DNA of 64,000 bases from Laetiporus sulphureus 93-53. Lineage: Eukaryota; Basidiomycota; Agaricomycetes; Polyporales; Laetiporaceae. Numbering within the stretch: position 1 is the first letter of the stretch; each line of letters starts with the position of its first letter. A program made the position numbers and the translations under genes. The stretch lies in the NCBI RefSeq assembly GCF_001632365.1, contig NW_024468514.1, positions 992,249 to 1,056,248 on the forward strand, in the 5' to 3' direction. The notes under the pieces were generated by a model, which made no database searches, was not told the DNA's origin, and saw only the letters and a program-made list of their open reading frames with translations. Shown here piece by piece: positions 58,290 to 64,000 of the stretch.

Positions 58290-59504
58290 ATGTCGAAGAC
58301 AAGCGATTCCGGGAAATCTTACCATCGGCAATGCAGCGGTGAAGCCTTGGAAACGGCGAATGCTCATAGGAGTTCGAAGGATATCACACTCTTCGGTAGC
58401 TGCTTCTGCCCTTTCGTCGAGCGTGTCTGGACGGCGCTGGAGTATCTCGGGATAGATTACAAGGTCAGTCTTTGCCAGGTTGTCTTGTCGTTCCCGATCT
58501 GCTGAACTTGTGATCAGTATTGTTAGTATCACCATATGTTCCCTAAGTAAAGTCAATCGCGATATAACACCTGAGTCCAGACGAGGTCGATCCGTACAAG
58601 AAACCTGCGGATCTCCTTGAAGTCTCTCCCAAAGGACTCGTCCCGGCGTTGAGGCTCGAGACGTATGAGCCTGCGCGAGCGGTGAATGAGAGCACCGTAA
58701 TCCTCGACTTTCTAGAGGAGTAAGTTCTCGCATGAAATGTCGTCATGAAACTCAATATATGCGATTATAGCTTAGCAGCAAACGCGACCAAGCGAAGCCT
58801 GCTTCCTCCCATATCTGATCCATGTAATTTCACGCATAGAAGGCATGTTCCACAGCATAGTAATCATGCTTTGTACAGATGCCCGTGCCCTCGTTCGTCT
58901 ACAAGCGGATCACGTCAACCGCACTCTTGTCCCATCCTTCTATCGGTACCTTCAGGCACAAACCGAAGGTATGTAGAAACGGTCTCATTACTGCCAGCAT
59001 AGCAATGATGTGACGTGTCATCAGAGAAGCAAATCGCAGCGGGAAGAGAGTTCGTGCAAGCAATCGAAGGTCTCATCAAGCTCTATCAAAGAGCTGAGAA
59101 GGAGACCAGCACAACTTGCGGACTTTGGCGCGAACAAGGCGAGTTGAGCCTGGCTGATGTCATGGTTGCACCCTGTAAGCTATACCGAGTATCCAATGTC
59201 GAAACCGACGTATCTGAGGTGTTATAGGGCTTTTCCGTGCCACCAACGTCCTTCCCTACTATCGTGGCTTTGCACTTCCCGAAGGGCCCCAATTCAGAGC
59301 TTATATCGAGCGAATCATCAACTACCCTGCTTTCAAGCGCACCTGCAGCACTAAGGAGTTGTACATTGACAGTTACGAACGGTGAGCAACTCGCGCTTTG
59401 TCTGAAGAGGCTGAGTCCTGACCACACGCCACAGCTATGCGTACAATCGCCCGAACACAAGCCAGGTGGCGAATGCGATCAACTCTGGTTCCGCATTGCC
59501 TTGA
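58290..59504 (+). CDS. Glutathione S-transferase, omega-like
   Basis: Eight exons: 58290-58463, 58518-58521, 58581-58719, 58771-58823, 58879-58968, 59025-59174, 59228-59381, 59435-59504; 277 aa. The thioredoxin-like N-domain starts ITLFGSCFCPFVERVWTAL, with the catalytic Cys of omega GSTs in CPF, and YYEVDPYKKP, SPKGLVPAL and NESTVILDFLE supply glutathione contacts. The helical C-domain has DPYARALVRLQADHVNRTL, a conserved LSLADVMVAPWLFR stretch and RPNTSQVANAIN. Omega enzymes reduce mixed disulfides and dehydroascorbate; fungal ones are tied to stress and xenobiotics, plausible in wood or litter decay. Exon 2 is only 4 nt (TATT), joining DYK to YEVDP. Confidence 0.92.
58518..58521 (+). other. 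4-nt micro-exon (TATT) of the glutathione transferase gene
   Basis: Between introns 58464-58517 (54 nt, GTCAGT...ATCAG) and 58522-58580 (59 nt, GTTAGT...GTCCAG). Gives Y and the first base of the next Y in KYYEVDP. Without it the downstream frame is lost. Confidence 0.75.
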
Positions 59505-59879
59505 GGCCTGGGGACTATGCACCCGCTGCAGTGAAAGAATGGAAGACTTGTAAGATATTTGTAATAGTATCGATGAACACAGGAAAAATCAGAAGAAGTG
59601 TATGCTAAGTTGTTACAGAAATTGTATGTATGTTCCCACAAAGTGGGAGAGATGGTATATGAGACTCGCTATAGCATCTCATGTGAATGCTGAGAGCACT
59701 CACCAGAGAGTTCCGCAAAATCGCCAATCTTTCAAAAGTACTGCGGACTCACTTTTTCACTTGTCGCTCTGGATGCACCCACTTTTTCTTCTGGTATAAC
59801 AGCTTCTGCACATTATTATCTGATGAGAATGAGCGAACACTTCCAATTTATGGACCTATTTGGCTAGTTGATGACACCA

Positions 59880-60429
59880 TCTGCTGTCACAGCGCATTGT
59901 GACTCCTGCCTAGAAAGGCAAGGAGCTGGCTGCAAGGTGCTGCCTGCATCCTGTGACTCATCGCCAGTGGTGGATGATGACATGAGGTAAAAGGTGGCTC
60001 AAAGGGCCCCTTAGCCTTATCACACAAAAGAGAGGGTAATGGCCGTACTGCATCCAATGAGATAATTGTAGAACATGGTGCCACTTTGTGAGCAGCTGAA
60101 GTGGGACCACTTATTGAGTGGCCAATGGTGTTGGTCCTATTGGATGTAGCCAATAGGGTAGGTGCTGCTATCTGTTGTGTCACTATCATAGCCTAAAGGT
60201 ATAAGCCCCTTATCCGGTCACGTGACTGGGTGGTCAAATCGGGCGCTCCGTTGGTCATGTGGTAGACACAGTCAAGTCTGCTGTGTGGCTGGTGTTGACT
60301 TGTGACAGGTCCAAGTATCCACTTAGATAGACCAGTATGAAGGTGGGCACTTCGGTATCTAGTTATAGGTTGACTCATAGGACTTGTGTAGCAAAAGTAA
60401 ATATGTCCGGGTAAAACCGTGACATCTGC
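59880..60429. other. 5-bp target site duplication around solo LTR
   Basis: TCTGC occurs at 59880-59884 immediately before the LTR and at 60425-60429 immediately after it. Confidence 0.9.
59885..60424 (+). mobile_element. Solo LTR of a retrotransposon
   Basis: 540 bp starting TGTCAC and ending GTGACA, a 6-bp terminal inverted repeat with the canonical TG...CA ends, flanked by exact TCTGC duplications. No internal coding domain, primer-binding site or second LTR is present, so the element was reduced by LTR-LTR recombination. A TATAAG motif at about 60201 could be the LTR promoter, which would fire to the right. Five-base target duplications fit Ty3 or Ty1 integrases; the class is not decided. 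The perfect duplication suggests fairly recent insertion. Confidence 0.88.
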
Positions 60430-60479
60430 CTGTATTTATATCTGTTTCAGTTGATCACCTTCTTCCGGAGTGACTGTCT

Positions 60480-60800
60480 TCACATCATTCTAGCTTCTGG
60501 GGTTCCTGAAGATCGGCCAAGAAATATACCTGAAATGATGTTATCGTGCACGGTGGTTGTTGACTTTCTTGCGGTGAGGATCTCGTTGCTTAAGATCTGA
60601 ACGACCTGGATGGATAGATTCTGTGCCGTATCGCTTTCGGACGGCCGCTCACCGGGTAGGGATCCGCAAATCTCGATGTGTTCTGCCGCATCATAGAAAG
60701 ATTTCAGCTATATGTCCAAAGCTCTGCTAGGTTTCTGAGACTCACGTGGCATTTTTATCTGGCATTCTGGACACGACCCGTATACTCTCAGTAAAATAAA
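60480..60800 (-). pseudogene. Possible decayed zinc-finger exon pair
   Basis: Minus strand. One piece (about 60790-60746) reads YGSCPECQIKMP; after an intron-like gap (60745-60718) the next reads KSFYDAAEHIEICGSLPGERP and stays open to a stop at 60480. Together they resemble a C2HC (UBZ-like) zinc finger, CxxC...HxxxC. But no GT-AG pair joins the two in frame, and the gap is only 28 nt. A decayed gene or chance resemblance are both possible. Confidence 0.25.
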
Positions 60801-61833
60801 GCCAGCATCTCGCATCAGCTGAAAGAAGGAGCGCAGCAGAGATCTATCATGGCATTGGTCACTTGAACCAATAGGTACGAGGTTGATTGAATTTTAGACA
60901 ATTTCTTTTGCAAGGTTGACGAGAGATGGACCAAGTCGCTGGACAGAAGGTATTATAGAGTAGACTTGAGAGCCAGTCGTCGCGAGGAAATCCTGTTCAT
61001 AATGTCGAACGACCAGTAAATGGGATCAACATCGCGATTCTGAATCCGATGCAGTGTGCCAGGCCGTCTATCCAGGTTCCCGCCATTGAATAGTTGATTG
61101 TGCCTTCGCTCCGTGAGTAGCCTGGAATACAGTAGATGCTCGATGCTAGCCCACAAGACTTTTCAAGGCTTGACGAGGAAGCGCGTGAAGGGTACACCGC
61201 AGACATGAAAGCATTTGCGACCGTTATTTAATGACACTAAATTGTAATTGACTGCCTTTTTGGGAAATAAAGTTACCTAATTAGGGCATAGTGTTGCATA
61301 GGTCACACTTTAGAACACATTTTCAGAGCATTTGCAGCGGGAATAATTGCCTTCATCCTGCAGTGGTAGCATCCCGACTGACGCCCATGAAGACGAGCGC
61401 TACGAAGAATGAATTGATGGACGCGTCACGTAACCTAGGCGCATCGACATGGACATGGCACCGCGCGTTAGCAACCCATATTGGACAATTGTTTGTCCTG
61501 TGGTGCTGGTTTGTCTGTTGCTATCTCCTTGTTGAGACCTCATGCATCATGCTTTAACAGGAGCGTTGGGTTGATCTAATTCCGCGCTTCAACGCCCAAG
61601 GCCTGGCAGCGTTCTACGAGGCTTATCCGAACGCGTGTGCTGAACATGAGGCAGGACCGCTTTGGGACATCCTACATCCTCCCAGATATCCTTCACAGCA
61701 AGTCTGGCCTGTACCTCCACATCAAGCGACCACTTCCGCTCTCTTCCATCATCCACACTGTCTGTTCTCCTACATTTGACGCCACGTTGATCTCGGCAAC
61801 GCCGCTGCTCTACTGCTCGCCACTAGCGTTACG
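60801..61833. other. Intergenic or unresolved 5' exons of right-edge gene
   Basis: At 61561-61783 (+), just after an AACAG acceptor, an open stretch reads ERWVDLIPRFNAQGL and continues in a plausible coding style. It may be an upstream exon of the gene starting at 61834, but no join was solved. An AT-rich patch lies at 61230-61300. Nothing else recognised. Confidence 0.4.
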
Positions 61834-64000
61834 ATGGCCGCCATTGTGGCGTATCCCCTCAAAACTGACATCTCCGAACGAGACGCCTCTGGAGCAGGCG
61901 AACCGGATATCGAGCCCGACGACCAATGGAAGGAGGAAACAAGGAAGCAGATTGAAGGAGGGCTGTGGCATTTCGTGGAAGAGGCAAAGCAGAAGAGGGA
62001 TGACGAGCTAAGCCTACATTCGACAAGTCCTACTGACCAAGATCGGGTCAAGAAGGAGTATGATGACAGGATGGCAGAGCTCCGCAAAATGGCAGAGGCG
62101 GAGTTCCATGTGCTACTGCAATACGAGAAGAAGCTGCGTCGTTGGGCGGTGCTTGGTGAAATCCCAGATCCAGAGATCGTTCGATTACAACGGGAGCGCA
62201 TGGCAGCCATCCAGAGGAACACACAGCAGCACAGCGAGTCAAGCTCTGCGCGCGAGCAGGGTGGCCAAAGCGTTTTTAAGAGTGCGAGTGCAGGTAAGCT
62301 TCTTCATCAAACAAAAGGAGCGGAGTCAAGCCAATAACTCCACACAGCGCAGTCCGGCAAAGCAGAGCCCGCCATAGTTGATCGAGCCACGAACGCCACT
62401 GAGGCACGACAGGACGATAGTCCTACTTCTGCTGCCAAGAAACCGAACCCATTATCTGGCATCTCGGTCGTGTTCAACAGTAAGGCAGCTTCTCCAGTTA
62501 CGCCCTCGCGTAGCCATGATCCACATCAGAGAGTAATCCAGCGGCAAGCGAGCATTGCCTCGATTTCCAGCGTCGGATCGCATCAGGAGATCTGGAAGCC
62601 TCCTTCCAACTCAGAAGCTGGGTCGGCGAAGCCGCGTCCGTTCGTTGACACTTTTTTCAGAGACCGCAAACCAGGCAGCTTTGGTGGAGGAGGCAGTCTT
62701 TACGCGTCGAGGGCCGGCAGTACGCATGTCCTTTCGAGACAGGGTAGCAACGTCGACACCGAGGCGAACACCAGGCGAGAACAAGCCGGGAAAGACGCGT
62801 TGGAGCAGGAATGGGCAAAGACGTCACGAACTAAAGAGAAGCAGCAAGAGGCATTGGATCAGCCGATCAAACCGCAGTTGTCTGCCAGCGATGTTCTTCG
62901 AGGGAAGAAAGAAGCTGGTCCTGACAGTCCGGATGCGCCCCCTTCCTCTATTTCCCAGTACAGAGCACGAGGCCCTCAGCCGGCCACACATCCTCCCTCA
63001 GGCCAGCGCGATCCAAGCATCCGTGACTACTCTCCATCGACGAGCGATAGAATGGATATATCGATGAAGACGGCGTCTTGGAAATCTGCTTCGCCGCAAG
63101 CAGACCCGGAGGACATGCGCTTGCAGCCATCTGGTGTCAACGCAAGTCGACCAATTGTCGCTAAGCAGTCGCCTATATTGGATCACCGTGATCGTCTGTC
63201 TCATCACAGTCCAGAGATAACGTCGTTCCACGGATCCGGAGGTGCACAACCCAGCGGGAGCCCCAGTAATAGTCGGGCGACGAGCATGAAGCGATCTGAC
63301 ACGTTTGGCGTTCCGAACGACGAACTACGGCCAGCTGCCAAGTGGCGAATGTGGTCGAATCCTGCTAAAACCAACCCGCCCAGGCGCCGTGATTCTGCTG
63401 ATTCGTCCTCCCTGCGCTCGCAATCGTCGAGACAGAACTTGCAAACCCCATGGGGTGGAGACTGGTCCTTATGGCGGAGGCTGGCGTCCCATAATGAACA
63501 GTCGGTGCAGGATTACGATGATGATGATGATTTATGGGACGACTCGGAATACGGGTTGCATAGTCTAGAGGAGCTGGAGGAGCTGTCACAAATGAGGCGG
63601 CTTGCCGAGGAGAACGAACGCAGAGCTGTGGGGTTGAGAATCAGAGAGGATGAGGTCAAGCAAAGGGAGGAAAAGGTGCAGAGGCAAGCCGAACGTACGA
63701 GAAAGGAGGCGGAGGATGCGAAACGCCGGCAGCAAGAGGCGAGAAAGCAGGCCGAGATGGCGCGCGAGAAAGAAGACGAGGCCAAGAAACTCGCCGCGGC
63801 TGCCAGGCAAGCAGAGGAGGAGACCAGGAAGCAGACACAAGAGGTCAAGCGGAGAGAAGAGGAGGTTCAACGGCGAGCAGAGGACGTGAGATATAAAGAG
63901 GAAGAGGTAAGGAGAGTAGAATGCGAGTTGCGACGGAAGGAGGCAGAGCTGGAACAGAAACAGGAGGAATTGCGCCGACGGGAAGAGGAGTTGGTCCGGC
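61834..64000 (+). CDS. Large disordered/coiled-coil protein, runs off right edge
   Basis: Exons 61834-62293 and 62348-64000 (54-nt intron, acceptor CCACACAG); both stay open for at least 704 codons to the window end. Family not recognised. Residues 1-150 are charged and helical (EEAKQKRDDELSL, LLQYEKKLRRW). About 155-530 is a Ser/Pro-rich disordered region. A WGGDWSLWRR segment and a DYDDDDDLWDDSEYGL acidic patch follow. From about 575 a continuous heptad-rich Glu/Arg/Lys/Gln coiled coil begins and is still running at 64000. Likely a scaffold or cytoskeletal linker. The start may lie further upstream. Confidence 0.6.

Noticed and set aside
61637..62011. 124-codon plus-strand frame before the coiled-coil gene
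   Set aside because: Overlaps the strongly supported exon starting at 61834 in another phase and has no motif.

Overview
The window comes from a filamentous basidiomycete, most likely an agaricomycete. Genes are dense and cut by many very short introns (about 47-101 nt, nearly all GT-AG). The families also fit: a GH51 arabinofuranosidase, DUF6533 membrane proteins, an IKS-type kinase, a delta-12 desaturase, a SET/MYND protein, fimbrin, and a TPR repeat type common in mushroom-forming fungi. No bacterial, viral or CRISPR features were seen. Exon models were built by hand from splice signals, reading phase and remembered family motifs. Most models keep one open frame from start to stop across all joins.

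Layout. 1-988: an almost CpG-free block with a degraded TPR-repeat gene running off the left edge. 2.4-3.3 kb: weak membrane-protein candidate. 3.51-3.98 kb: MITE-like element with perfect 20-bp inverted ends. 5.07-7.04 kb (-): membrane-anchored TAP-like serine peptidase. 7.41-10.77 kb (+): long-form tRNase Z with a probable mitochondrial leader. 10.85-14.22 kb (-): secreted GH51 arabinofuranosidase in 26 exons. 15.3-17.3 kb (-): fatty acid desaturase. 21.1 kb (+): small conserved-looking protein. 22.3-24.6 kb (+): SET/MYND protein. 25.0-28.5 kb (+): two tandem kinase paralogues. 30.9-33.7 kb (+): IKS1-like kinase. 34.3-36.2 kb (-): disordered protein. 40.1-40.8 kb (+): Ser/Thr-rich anchored surface protein. 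43.6-44.3 kb (+): isoprenylcysteine methyltransferase.

45.3-57.8 kb is a rearranged block. Two amidase paralogues with the same eight-exon structure face each other. Between them lie a broken phosphoglycerate mutase, a DUF6533 gene that has lost its 5' end, two sequence blocks present twice in swapped order (A-B and B'-A'), and an intact fimbrin gene. 58.3-59.5 kb (+): omega-like glutathione transferase. 59.885-60.424 kb: solo LTR with a perfect 5-bp target duplication. 61.8-64.0 kb (+): long coiled-coil protein running off the right edge.

The most unusual signal is a set of micro-exons: two of 3 nt in the GH51 gene, one of 5 nt in the desaturase and one of 4 nt in the glutathione transferase. 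Each is needed to restore a family motif and the reading phase. The genes show no shared pathway; they look like ordinary metabolism, RNA processing, cytoskeleton and signalling interspersed with mobile or duplicated DNA.
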